From Halothiobacillus sp. (GTDB lineage: Bacteria > Pseudomonadota > Gammaproteobacteria > Halothiobacillales > Halothiobacillaceae), in assembly GCA_016278265.1 (NCBI GenBank), contig JADQCE010000002.1, forward strand, positions 806,001 to 870,000: 64,000 nt of DNA. The letters are read 5' to 3'. Made by a program: the position numbers and the translations under genes. Below the pieces are notes generated by a model that saw nothing but the letters and a program-made list of their open reading frames with translations, was not told where the DNA came from and made no database searches. This document shows, piece after piece, positions 8,977 to 17,787 of the stretch. The number at the start of each line of letters is the position of its first letter. Within the stretch, counting starts at the first letter, position 1.

Positions 8977-10108
8977 TGCCGACGAACGCCCTGCGATGAC
9001 TTGTCAGCCACCCCTCGACTGGTCGGGCGCGCCGGGCTCGGCACGCCCACGTTTGTCGGGGCCGCCGTTGTGGCAGGCGGCGATCAAACAGACGCCCGAA
9101 TCGTTCCGGGTCGACGAGGACCTGGGGTTTGCGCCCAGCGGTGCCGGCAATCACTGGCTATTGCGACTGGAAAAGCGCGAGATGACCACCGGCGCGCTGG
9201 TCGACTGGATGGCTAAGGTGACGGGCACACGGGCCCGCGACATAGGCTTTTCCGGCCTCAAGGACCGTCAGGCGATCACCACCCAGTGGCTGAGCATTCC
9301 GCACGAGTCCTTCGACCCCGAGGCATTCGAGCGCGCCTGCCAGGGTGCGGGTGTCGGCCTGCTCGAGATCGATCGTCACGACCGCAAGCTGCGTCGCGGC
9401 ACCCATCGTGGCAACCGCTTTCGATTGCAGCTCGACCAAGTCGAGCGCCTCGACGCGGAGACGGACGGCGATCTGTCGGCCTATCTCGCGCGACGCGCCC
9501 CGGGACTGGCCTCGCATGGCATGGCCAACTACTTTGGCGAACAGCGTTACGGCCGCCAGTTCGGCAACCTGCGCGGGTTGGTCGAGTGGGGGCAGGGCAT
9601 CCGGACCGGGCGTCCCAAGCGCCAGGCCCGCAACTGGCTGCTTTCCACCCTGCGCTCGTCGATCTTCGATCACGTGCTCGCCGAGCGCCTCGCGGCCGGC
9701 ACGGTCGGTCGCGTCGAGCCCGGTGATTTGTTGCAACTGGCCGGATCGCGCAGTCGGTTTGTGGCGGAGCAAGACGAGCTTGATACCCTGCAGGCACGCC
9801 TCGAACAAGGTGACGTCACCCCCACCGGCCCGCTGTGGGGCGAGGAGCCGTCCCAGGCGGACGGGATGGTCGCCGAGCGAGAGACGGCCCTGGCCGACGA
9901 GATGCTGGCGCGCTTCGGTGAGGAGACCTGGCGACGCTGGCTCGCCGACTGGCGGGTCGCCGCCGACCGCCGCCCCCTGGTGGTTCGGGTGCCCGATCTC
10001 GACTATCGGGTCGAGGGCGATCAGGTCGACCTGGCCTTTTCCCTGCCGCCCGGCAGCTACGCCACCGAGCTGGTGGCCGAACTGTTTGCCGCCAAGGTGA
10101 TCAGTTAA
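8969..10108 (+). CDS. truD: tRNA pseudouridine(13) synthase TruD
   Basis: It converts uridine 13 of tRNA-Glu to pseudouridine. The family signature GFSGLKDRQAITTQWLSI (about residues 90-107) holds the catalytic aspartate of GLKDR. NYFGEQRYGRQFGN near residue 185 is the second conserved block, and the C-terminus ends in the usual GSYATELVAELF. The ATG at 8969 lies inside the pyrC stop region and gives 379 aa; an ATG at 8996 is a possible alternative. Genes of unrelated function are often paired this way in compact proteobacterial operons. Confidence 0.93.
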   Translation: MSDADERPAMTCQPPLDWSGAPGSARPRLSGPPLWQAAIKQTPESFRVDEDLGFAPSGAGNHWLLRLEKREMTTGALVDWMAKVTGTRARDIGFSGLKDRQAITTQWLSIPHESFDPEAFERACQGAGVGLLEIDRHDRKLRRGTHRGNRFRLQLDQVERLDAETDGDLSAYLARRAPGLASHGMANYFGEQRYGRQFGNLRGLVEWGQGIRTGRPKRQARNWLLSTLRSSIFDHVLAERLAAGTVGRVEPGDLLQLAGSRSRFVAEQDELDTLQARLEQGDVTPTGPLWGEEPSQADGMVAERETALADEMLARFGEETWRRWLADWRVAADRRPLVVRVPDLDYRVEGDQVDLAFSLPPGSYATELVAELFAAKVIS

Positions 10109-10191
10109 CGGGGCGGCGTGGCGCTGCCGGCAGCAGCTCGCTGCCCGCCCGACTAGGCTCTCTCCAGCCCGACACGTGAGGAGAGTTTCCG

Positions 10192-10680
10192 ATGGTTGAA
10201 TCGATTGCGGTCCTGATGGGATCAATCGTGCTGGTGGCGCTGACGGCCCTGACCGGCGGCATCTTTCGTCCCGATGGCTGGTATCGAGCCCTGGCCAAGC
10301 CCGCCTGGACCCCGCCGGACAAGGTCTTTCCCATCGCCTGGGCGATCCTCTATCTGCTGATGGCCATCGCCGCCTGGCGCGTGTTCATGGCCGACGAATC
10401 GACCGCCCGCAGCGCCGGCCTGATCCTCTATGGGCTGCAACTCGTGTTCAATGCCGCCTGGTCGTGGTTGTTCTTCGGTCGCCGGCGCATCGTGGCCGGG
10501 TTGGTGGACATCCTGCTGTTATGGATGGTGCTCAGTCTCACCGTCGTGCTGTTCGCCCAGGTCAGCAGCCTTGCCGCCGCACTCCTGATCCCCTACTGGT
10601 TCTGGGTGGCCTTCGCCGCCATGCTCAATGCGCGGATATGGAAGCTCAATCCGTTCGAGTCATCACCGCGTAACGGCTGA
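10192..10680 (+). CDS. tspO: TspO/MBR-family tryptophan-rich membrane protein
   Basis: A 162-aa protein with five hydrophobic helices and the conserved family sequence RALAKPAWTPPDKVFPIAW (about residues 32-50). Further helices carry LQLVFNAAWSWLFFGRRR and the aromatic-rich end PYWFWVAFAAMLN. TspO proteins sit in the membrane, bind porphyrins and influence tetrapyrrole or stress metabolism. AGGAGAG precedes the ATG by 6 bases. It stands alone between truD and darP. Confidence 0.9.
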   Translation: MVESIAVLMGSIVLVALTALTGGIFRPDGWYRALAKPAWTPPDKVFPIAWAILYLLMAIAAWRVFMADESTARSAGLILYGLQLVFNAAWSWLFFGRRRIVAGLVDILLLWMVLSLTVVLFAQVSSLAAALLIPYWFWVAFAAMLNARIWKLNPFESSPRNG

Positions 10681-10696
10681 CCGTCAGCCTGTGCGT

Positions 10697-10734
10697 TGGT
10701 CGTGATTGGTCGTGATTGGTCGTGATTGGTCGTC
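10697..10734. repeat. 10-bp tandem repeat
   Basis: The unit TGGTCGTGAT occurs three times in perfect tandem, followed by a partial fourth copy. A 10-bp period is close to one helical turn. It lies 17 bp after tspO and about 85 bp before the darP start, so it could be a protein-binding array in the darP-ugd promoter region, or a simple slippage product. Confidence 0.7.
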
Positions 10735-10818
10735 TCGCGACGCCCGACAGGCAGAATTGGGTAGAATCCCGGCTTTGACGTCCACAGTGGCACCCATCGG
10801 CCACAGCCGGGAGCGACC

Positions 10819-11382
10819 ATGTCCGAGCACAACCTGCCGCCCGATTCGTCGGAGGCGCACGACGAGGAAGACTTCGGCCCGAGCAAGTCCCAGGTCAAGC
10901 GCGAGGCGCATGCCGCCCAGAACCTGGGCGTCAGCCTGGCTGAACTGGATACCGACGCCCTGGACCGCTTGCCGATCACCGACCGGCTGCGCGATGGCAT
11001 CGAGAAGCTCAAGGCGACCCGTTCGCGCGGGGCCGCCAAGCGCCAGCGCCAGTACATCGGTCGCCTGATGCGCGAAGAGGACGTCGAGGCCATCGAGGCG
11101 GCGCTCAACCGGCTCGATCCCCACTCGCCGGAAAACCAGCGTCGCCAGATGCAGGCCGAGGCCTGGCGGGACGCGCTGATCGAGGATCTCGAGGCGATCA
11201 CGCGCTTCGTGGATAGCTATCCGGCCGTGGACGTACAACACCTGCGCCAATTGCAACGCGGCGCCCGGGCGGAATCCGCCCGCGAGGAATACGGCAAGGC
11301 CAGCCGGGCGCTGTTCCTCGAGGTGCGTGCCGTGATCGAGGCCGCCGGCGAAATGAACGAAGAAGGAACGAACGACGAATGA
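10819..11382 (+). CDS. darP: DarP/YjgA-family ribosome-associated protein (DUF615)
   Basis: A 187-aa soluble, charged, largely helical protein matching YjgA, renamed DarP, a late large-subunit ribosome assembly factor. Recognised segments are [19 protein letters not shown] near residue 22, [11 protein letters not shown] near 55, and [14 protein letters not shown] near 77. The ATG at 10819 follows GGAGCGACC. Its last four bases overlap the ugd start (ATGA), so darP and ugd are co-translated; the pairing of a ribosome factor with a sugar dehydrogenase looks incidental. Confidence 0.88.
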   Translation: MSEHNLPPDSSEAHDEEDFGPSKSQVKREAHAAQNLGVSLAELDTDALDRLPITDRLRDGIEKLKATRSRGAAKRQRQYIGRLMREEDVEAIEAALNRLDPHSPENQRRQMQAEAWRDALIEDLEAITRFVDSYPAVDVQHLRQLQRGARAESAREEYGKASRALFLEVRAVIEAAGEMNEEGTNDE

Positions 11383-12737
11383 AGGTCACGATTTTCGGTA
11401 CCGGCTACGTCGGCCTGGTCACGGGCGCCTGCCTTGCCGAGGTGGGCCACGAGGTCACCTGCGTGGACGTCGACCCCGACAAGATCGCGCGCCTGAACGA
11501 CGGTGTCATCCCGATCTACGAGCCGGGCCTCGAGCCGATCGTCCGCGAGAACCACGAACAGGGCCGGCTGCACTTCACCACCGACGCCGCCCGGGGCGTG
11601 GCCTTCGGCGAGTTGCAGTTCATTGCCGTCGGTACGCCGCCGGACGAGGACGGGTCGGCCGACCTGCAGTACGTGCGCGCCGTGGCGGCGACCATCGCCG
11701 AGCACATGGACGCGCCCAAGATCATCATCGACAAGTCGACCGTGCCGGTGGGTACCGGCGACCAGGTGCGCGAGGTGGTCACCGAGACGCTCGCCCGGCG
11801 CGGTCTCGACCTGGCCTTCGACGTGGTCTCCAACCCGGAATTCCTCAAGGAAGGCGCGGCGGTCAACGACTTCATGAAGCCCGATCGCATCATCGTCGGC
11901 ACCTCGGATCCGCACAGCGAGGCGGTGATGCGCGAGCTCTACGCGCCGTTCAACCGCAACCACGACCGCGTGATCGTGATGGACCTGCGCTCGGCCGAGC
12001 TGACCAAGTACGCGGCCAATGCCATGCTGGCGACCAAGATCAGCTTCATGAACGAGCTGGCCAACCTCGCCGAACGGCTCGGGGCCGACATCGAGAACGT
12101 GCGTTTGGGCATCGGATCGGACCCGCGCATCGGTTATCACTTCATCTACCCGGGCTGCGGCTACGGCGGCTCGTGCTTTCCCAAGGACGTCCAGGCACTC
12201 TCGCGGATCGCCCATTCGGTCGACCACGAGCCGCTGCTGCTGGATGCCGTCGAGGCGGTCAATCGGCGCCAGAAGCAGCGACCGTTCGAGATGCTGGTCT
12301 CGCACTACGGCAGCGTCGAGGCGCTGGCCGGCAAGACCTTCGCCCTGTGGGGGCTGGCCTTCAAGCCCAACACCGACGACATGCGCGAGGCGCCGTCGCG
12401 CACCCTGATGGAATCGTTGTGGGCGGCCGGGGCGAAGGTCCAGGCCTTCGACCCCGAGGCCATGGAGGAAACCCAGCGCATCTACGGCCACCGGGACGAC
12501 CTCGCCCTGGTGGGCACGCGCGATGCCGCGCTCAAGGGCGCGGACGCCCTGGTGATCTGCACCGAGTGGAAGGCCTTCCGCGCGCCGGATTTCGATCTGA
12601 TGCGCGAATCGCTGGCCGAACCGCTGATCATCGATGGGCGTAATCTCTACGACCCCGAACGGCTCAAGGCAGCCGGTTGGCATTACTACGGCATCGGTCG
12701 CGGCGAGACGGTGCGCTGCAATCCGCAATCGGCATGA
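11379..12737 (+). CDS. ugd: UDP-glucose 6-dehydrogenase
   Basis: It oxidises UDP-glucose to UDP-glucuronate with two NAD+. The 452-aa protein has the N-terminal Rossmann motif [20 protein letters not shown], the substrate loop [20 protein letters not shown] near residue 152, and the catalytic cysteine in YGGSCFPKD near residue 265. The C-terminal domain carries [17 protein letters not shown] near residue 325. UDP-glucuronate feeds capsule, exopolysaccharide or aminoarabinose synthesis. A UDP-glucuronate 4-epimerase-like gene lies at 54.6 kb, so the organism may make UDP-galacturonate. Confidence 0.95.
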   Translation: MKVTIFGTGYVGLVTGACLAEVGHEVTCVDVDPDKIARLNDGVIPIYEPGLEPIVRENHEQGRLHFTTDAARGVAFGELQFIAVGTPPDEDGSADLQYVRAVAATIAEHMDAPKIIIDKSTVPVGTGDQVREVVTETLARRGLDLAFDVVSNPEFLKEGAAVNDFMKPDRIIVGTSDPHSEAVMRELYAPFNRNHDRVIVMDLRSAELTKYAANAMLATKISFMNELANLAERLGADIENVRLGIGSDPRIGYHFIYPGCGYGGSCFPKDVQALSRIAHSVDHEPLLLDAVEAVNRRQKQRPFEMLVSHYGSVEALAGKTFALWGLAFKPNTDDMREAPSRTLMESLWAAGAKVQAFDPEAMEETQRIYGHRDDLALVGTRDAALKGADALVICTEWKAFRAPDFDLMRESLAEPLIIDGRNLYDPERLKAAGWHYYGIGRGETVRCNPQSA

Positions 12738-12809
12738 ACCCGCCTGCAGGGATGACGAACGCGGCCTAGACTCCCGTTGGATTCAAACAAGAACCAAGGG
12801 AGGCGTGTC

Positions 12810-13463
12810 ATGAAACACTCAGCCTGGATGATCGGGGCGACCTTGCTCGCTGCCTCGGGCGTGGTGGGCGCCGAGGAAATGAAGGTCAAGGTCACGCCGG
12901 ACCTCGGATCCGTCACCGTGATGCACGAAGGCGAAAAGGTCGAGATCAAGCGGAACCAGGATCCCGACAACCGCATCGCCGAGGACTACCAACAGACCAG
13001 TCGGGAATGTCCCCCGTTCTGCGTGCAGCCAATCCAGCTGCTCCCGGGGGTGCACACGATTGGCGAGATCGAGCTGCTCAACATGCTCGCCGATCGGGCC
13101 ATGGAGAAAGACGAGTTCCTGCTGATCGATTCACGCACCCCGGACTGGTTCGACAAGGGCACCATCCCTAGCGCGGTCAATATCCCCTGGACCAAGCTCT
13201 ACCCGGGTTCATCCTCCTATGACCCGTTCGTCGCCGAGACGCTGTTGCTCGATCGGTTCAACGTGAAGAAGGAGGATGGGCTGTTTGATTTCCGCCAGGC
13301 GAAGAAGCTGGTGCTGTTCTGCAATGGCCCCTGGTGCGGTCAGTCGCCCACCAATATCAAGGCGCTGGTAGCGCTGGGCTACCCGGCCGACAAGATCTAC
13401 TGGTACCGGGGTGGCATGCAGTTGTGGCACACCTTGGGCCTGACGACGGTGGATCCTTCCTGA
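12810..13463 (+). CDS. Periplasmic rhodanese-like protein
   Basis: A 217-aa protein with a cleavable signal peptide (residues 1-20, ending VVGA-EE) and one rhodanese domain. The domain shows EFLLIDSRTPDWFDKGTIP near residue 110 and a catalytic-loop cysteine in VLFCNGPWCGQSP near residue 170, in a longer loop than the classic six-residue one. An N-terminal segment (residues 25-80) with a CPPFC pair precedes it. Export suggests handling of sulfane sulfur or thiosulfate-derived sulfur, or a redox role, in the periplasm. AAGGGAGG lies 6 bases before the ATG at 12810; an upstream ATG would spoil the signal peptide. A strong terminator follows. Confidence 0.82.
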   Translation: MKHSAWMIGATLLAASGVVGAEEMKVKVTPDLGSVTVMHEGEKVEIKRNQDPDNRIAEDYQQTSRECPPFCVQPIQLLPGVHTIGEIELLNMLADRAMEKDEFLLIDSRTPDWFDKGTIPSAVNIPWTKLYPGSSSYDPFVAETLLLDRFNVKKEDGLFDFRQAKKLVLFCNGPWCGQSPTNIKALVALGYPADKIYWYRGGMQLWHTLGLTTVDPS

Positions 13464-13493
13464 CCCGTTGTCTCCATCCTCTTCCACCATGTG

Positions 13494-13520
13494 ACGACCG
13501 GCCAAGTGCCGGTCGTTTTT
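13494..13520 (+). terminator. Rho-independent terminator after the rhodanese gene
   Basis: A perfect 9-bp stem (ACGACCGGC / GCCGGTCGT) with a 5-base loop, followed by a run of five T residues, 31 bp after the stop codon. Confidence 0.85.
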
Positions 13521-13731
13521 CGTCTTGTATGGTCGGTTGATAGCCAACGATGAAAAACATACGGGTAGGAAGATAAAAAACCGGCGCTGAGGTGGCCTTT
13601 TGCCTCGATTTTGGATAGCTTGTCCTCAACGGCCATGACAAGCGACGCCGCCGAGAAAATGCGGCGTGCTTGACGGTGGGAAAGGCGGGATCGAGTCGCC
13701 ACAACGGAATGACCAGCACACGACGCAGCCC

Positions 13732-14691
13732 ATGCAACGACGCCGCTTTCTGATGTTCGCCCCGCTGGCCGGCGCCGCGCTCGCGGGTGGGTGCTTCGCC
13801 TCTCACCAGTCCCTCCGCGTTGCCTACCATCCCTGGATTGGCTACGAGACGCTGATGCTCGCCTCGCAGTTCGACTGGCTGCCGCCAACGGCCTCGCTGA
13901 CCCGGCTGGGGTCGGCGAGCCTGTCGCTCGAGGCCCTGCGGCGGGCCGAGGTGGACGCCGCCACGCTGACTCTGGACGAGGTGATCCGCGCCCGACGAGA
14001 GGGACTGGATCTTGTCGTGGTGCTGGTATTCGACGTGTCCTCGGGGGGCGATGTTTTGCTGGTGGGCGAGGGCATTGATGCGCTCGCCGACCTGGCCGGC
14101 AAGCGCATCGGGGTCGAGCTTGATGGGGTCGGCGAGACGTTACTGGACCGCGTGCTCGCCCGGGCCGGACTCGACTGGGGTGACGTCACCATTGTCGATC
14201 GCCCCGCGACCCAGCACCTGAACGCCTGGCGGGGTGGCGAAGTGGAGGCGGTGGTGACCTACGAGCCGACCGCCTCGCAGTTGCAGACCGCGGGCGCCAA
14301 ACGGTTGATCGACAGCCGTGATTTTCCCGACCTGATCTTCGACGTGCTCGCCGTCCGTCGCGACCGGATTGGCCAGGTGGACCAGGTGCTGAGCGAGCTG
14401 ATTCGTGCGCATTTCCGCGGGCTGCATCACCTGCGCACGAATCGTCAGGATGCCGTCTACCGCATTGCGGACGCCCAGCAAATCGACGAGCGAACCGTGA
14501 CCTGGTCGATCGCCGGCGTGCTTCTGCCGGACCTCGAGGCCAATCGCAGTTATCTGTCGCGAAACTCGCGGCTGTTCGATGCCATCCGCTTCCTTTATTC
14601 GCGCTTCTCCAACGGCGAGCCACCGCCTTCAATGGCGGCCATCGATCATTGGGTGACGGCCGATTACCTGCCGCGTGAGGAGAGTCCGTGA
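13732..14691 (+). CDS. Solute-binding lipoprotein, NMT1/SsuA type
   Basis: A 319-aa periplasmic binding protein with a lipoprotein signal: MQRRRFLMFAPLAGAALAGG then Cys-21. The mature protein begins LRVAYHPWIGYETLMLA, the usual start of nitrate/sulfonate/taurine-type ligand binders, and continues with LSLEALRRAEVDAATLTLDE and LAGKRIGVELDG. No ABC permease or ATPase is nearby. Instead it overlaps, by four bases (GTGA), a membrane diguanylate cyclase with its own periplasmic binding domain. A role as sensory ligand-capturing partner rather than transport protein is likely but inferred. The ATG at 13732 is chosen because it gives a proper signal peptide. Confidence 0.8.
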   Translation: MQRRRFLMFAPLAGAALAGGCFASHQSLRVAYHPWIGYETLMLASQFDWLPPTASLTRLGSASLSLEALRRAEVDAATLTLDEVIRARREGLDLVVVLVFDVSSGGDVLLVGEGIDALADLAGKRIGVELDGVGETLLDRVLARAGLDWGDVTIVDRPATQHLNAWRGGEVEAVVTYEPTASQLQTAGAKRLIDSRDFPDLIFDVLAVRRDRIGQVDQVLSELIRAHFRGLHHLRTNRQDAVYRIADAQQIDERTVTWSIAGVLLPDLEANRSYLSRNSRLFDAIRFLYSRFSNGEPPPSMAAIDHWVTADYLPREESP

Positions 14692-17345
14692 TCCGGCGCA
14701 TGCCAATTGCCTCGACGCTGCTTGCCCTGCTCCTCTGGACCGGTGGGGCACAGGCGCTGATGTCCGAGGACGAGGTGCTGGTGGGCGTGTTCGGCATGCG
14801 TCCGGCACCCATCATGGAGCAGCGTTTCCAGCCCCTGGTCGACTACCTCAACGACAACATCACGGGCGTGACCTTCCGCCTCAAGGTGCTGCCGCCCGAT
14901 CAGCTCGACCACGCCATCCGGCGCAATCAGGTCGACCTGCTGCTGACCAACCCGACCCATTACGTGATGGTTCGGTCGGAGAACACGCTCTCCGGTGTGC
15001 TTGCCACCCTGGTCGCACGGTACCAGGGCGAGACCACCCGCAGCCTCGGGGGGGTGATCATCACGCGCAAGGGCCAGAAAAGGGTCTTGGAACTCAAGGA
15101 CCTTGCGGGAAAGACGATCGCCGCCCCCGGCACCGAATTCCTGGGGGGATACCGTGCCCCCCTGTATGAGGTATTCGATGCCGGCGTGGACCTGCGCGAG
15201 ACGTCAAGCTTTCGCTTCGTCGGCACCCACGACGCGGTCATCGAGGCGGTGTTGACCGGCAAGGTCGACGTCGGCTTTATCCGGACTGGCGTGCTCGAGA
15301 ACCTGCGCAGCCTGGGGGCGACGCATATCGACGAACTGCGGGTGGTCAACCCGCAGTCGGTGGGCAGCTATCCGTTCGTGGTCTCCACCCGCCTGTACCC
15401 CGAGTGGCCGATGGTGACCATGCAGCACATGGGCGCCGACCTCGAACGCCGGATCGGGGCGGCGCTGTTCTCGCTCGATACCAGTGATCCGGCCTCGATG
15501 CTGGCGGGGATCGCCGGTTTTGTCCCACCGGGCGACTACGCACCGGTCGAGGAACTTAGCCGCCGCCTTGGCCTGCCGCCCTTCGACACCCCGCCGAAGA
15601 TCACGCTGGCCGACATCTGGATGCAGCACCGCGTGCTCATCATGGTGCTGGGCGTGTCGGTCCTCCTGATCGCCGGGTTGTCGCTTGCGCTGCTGCTGCG
15701 CCACTTGGCCGTGCGGCGAAGCGAGGAGCGGTTTCGGCGTTTCTTTGAAGACAATGCGTCGGTACTCCTGTTGCTCGACTTCGAGAAGGGCGAGATTCTG
15801 GACGCCAATGCCGCCGCGGCGGCATTTTATGGCTGGTCACGCGAGGAGTTGATCGGTCAGCCGGTCGATCGGCTCTGGGCGCATCGTTGTCAGCAGTTCG
15901 ACGAGTTCAGTAACGGCGGCGTGGCCGGCGGCCAATGTCACCTGCACACCCATCGCCTGCGTTCCGGTGAGGAGCGTCGAGTCGAGGTGCACGTCACGCC
16001 CATGAACGATCATCCGCAGGGCGGGCGCATGTTCGTGATCGTCCACGACATCACCGAGCGCGAACGGGCCGAGCGGGCCCTCAATCGGGAACGTGAGCGG
16101 TTACGCAACGTGATCGAGGGGACCAATGCCGGCACCTGGGAATGGAACATCCAGACCGGCGAGACCGTCTTCAACTCCCGATGGGCGGACATGGTCGGAT
16201 ACGAGTTGCATGAACTCGAACCGACCACCATCGATACCTGGAAGCGCTTTGTCCACCCCGATGACCTGCCGCATTCAGAGCGTTCGCTGGAGGCATGCTT
16301 CAATCGGGAAAGGGATTATTACGAGGTCGAGGTGCGCATGCAGCACCGCGACGGCCACTGGATATGGGTGCTCGACCGCGGCCGTATCCTCGAGTGGACC
16401 GCCGACGGGAAACCGTTGCGCATGTGGGGCACGCACCAGGACATCACGGCCCGCAAGCAGATGGAACAGGACCTCCAGCTGGCTGCCTCGGTGTTCGTCC
16501 ATGCCCGCGAAGCCATCCTGATCACCGATCTCGACGCGCGCATCATCGACGTCAATGCCGCCTTCACCGAGATGACCGGCTGGCGGCGAGATGAGGTGGT
16601 CGGTCACACGCCGAAATTCCTGCAGTCGGGGTTTCATGATCGCCAGTTGTATCGTGACATGCGGGAGCGCCTGCGCTCGGCCGGCTACTGGAACGGCGAG
16701 CTCTGGAACCGGCACAAGAACGGTGAGCTGTTCGCCGAACGGCTCACCATCAGCCTGGTCCATGATGCCGACGGGCACCCCGCCAACTACATCGCGTTGG
16801 CCTCGGACATTACCGACATCAAGAACTACCAGCGCGAGCTTGAGCATCGCGCCAACCACGATGCCCTGACCGGTCTGCCCAACCGCGTACTGATGGCCGA
16901 CCGGCTGCGCCAGGCGATGGCCGCCGCTCGCCGCAAGCACGGCAAACTGGCGCTGGCCTTCCTCGATCTCGACGGCTTCAAGGCGGTCAACGACGAGCAT
17001 GGCCACGACATGGGCGACAGGCTCCTGGTCGACGTGGCGCAAGATCTCGGTGCCCAGCTGCGCGAGACCGACACCCTCGCCCGGATCAGTGGGGACGAAT
17101 TCGTGATCATCCTGGGGGGGCTGGATCAGGAACCCGACGCCGAAGCAATCATCAATCGACTTGTTCAGGCAGCGGCTCGCGAGCGCCATATCGACGGTGT
17201 CACTTTGCAGGTCACCGCGAGCATCGGCTACACCTTCTATCCGCAAGATCGGGAAATCGACGACGAGGTGCTGCTCAAGCAGGCCGATACCGCCATGTAC
17301 TGGGCGAAGGAAAACGGGCGCAACCGAGCCTGCCGTTACCAGTAG
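14688..17345 (+). CDS. PhnD-like periplasmic sensor with three PAS domains and a GGDEF domain
   Basis: An 885-aa membrane diguanylate cyclase. Residues 1-24 are a signal sequence. Residues about 28-290 form a phosphonate-binding (PhnD-like) domain, with VGVFGMRPAPIMEQRF and VDLLLTNPTHYVMV. A membrane helix lies at about 314-337. Three PAS/PAC units follow at roughly 345-460, 465-590 and 595-710. The GGDEF domain starts with DALTGLPNR (about 724) and has SGDEF (about 801) at the active site, a variant that is normally active. It would make c-di-GMP in response to a periplasmic ligand. The GTG at 14688 overlaps the stop of the lipoprotein gene; an ATG four codons later is possible. Confidence 0.85.
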   Translation: MIRRMPIASTLLALLLWTGGAQALMSEDEVLVGVFGMRPAPIMEQRFQPLVDYLNDNITGVTFRLKVLPPDQLDHAIRRNQVDLLLTNPTHYVMVRSENTLSGVLATLVARYQGETTRSLGGVIITRKGQKRVLELKDLAGKTIAAPGTEFLGGYRAPLYEVFDAGVDLRETSSFRFVGTHDAVIEAVLTGKVDVGFIRTGVLENLRSLGATHIDELRVVNPQSVGSYPFVVSTRLYPEWPMVTMQHMGADLERRIGAALFSLDTSDPASMLAGIAGFVPPGDYAPVEELSRRLGLPPFDTPPKITLADIWMQHRVLIMVLGVSVLLIAGLSLALLLRHLAVRRSEERFRRFFEDNASVLLLLDFEKGEILDANAAAAAFYGWSREELIGQPVDRLWAHRCQQFDEFSNGGVAGGQCHLHTHRLRSGEERRVEVHVTPMNDHPQGGRMFVIVHDITERERAERALNRERERLRNVIEGTNAGTWEWNIQTGETVFNSRWADMVGYELHELEPTTIDTWKRFVHPDDLPHSERSLEACFNRERDYYEVEVRMQHRDGHWIWVLDRGRILEWTADGKPLRMWGTHQDITARKQMEQDLQLAASVFVHAREAILITDLDARIIDVNAAFTEMTGWRRDEVVGHTPKFLQSGFHDRQLYRDMRERLRSAGYWNGELWNRHKNGELFAERLTISLVHDADGHPANYIALASDITDIKNYQRELEHRANHDALTGLPNRVLMADRLRQAMAAARRKHGKLALAFLDLDGFKAVNDEHGHDMGDRLLVDVAQDLGAQLRETDTLARISGDEFVIILGGLDQEPDAEAIINRLVQAAARERHIDGVTLQVTASIGYTFYPQDREIDDEVLLKQADTAMYWAKENGRNRACRYQ

Positions 17346-17787
17346 GCCAACTGTCGGCCCACCGCTGCGGCGAGCCGAGCCGAGCCGGGGTGGCGTCTTC
17401 GCGCGTCGGTTCAGGAGGCTATACTCTAGGAACCTTCCGCTCGGAGGGTTGGCCGTAACAAAGACCATTCACGAGCAAGCGCACGCCAACAAGACGTTGG
17501 CTCGGCTCAGGAAAGGGTCTCGGAATCAGTAGCAAGGATCGCTATCTCATCAGCATCTTCACCGCCGGGCACGCGGCACGCGTGTCCAAGACAATTGCCC
17601 CATTCCGGCAGGCACTCGACGAGGCAGGACCTCGCCGGCAGGGGTTGGGTGCCGCCGAGGGCATCGTTCAGCCGGAACGTGTTGCCGTCGACCATCCGGC
17701 CCGACCCCACGGGGCCAGAGATTGGTCGGGCCATCAGCCAAGCCGCGCGGGGCATCTTGGCTCCCGCCGCTTGCTAGGAGGCTAGGC
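17346..17787. other. Intergenic region without a convincing gene
   Basis: These 442 bp separate two c-di-GMP genes. Short open frames exist on both strands (for example minus 17755-17507), but none has a recognisable domain or a good ribosome-binding site. A TATACT hexamer near 17432 could be part of a promoter for the downstream gene. I saw no riboswitch of the GEMM type. The GAGCC/CGAGC run near 17370 is a short simple repeat. Confidence 0.4.

Noticed and set aside
17346-17787. c-di-GMP riboswitch before the EAL gene
   Set aside because: The conserved GEMM core sequences were looked for and not seen.
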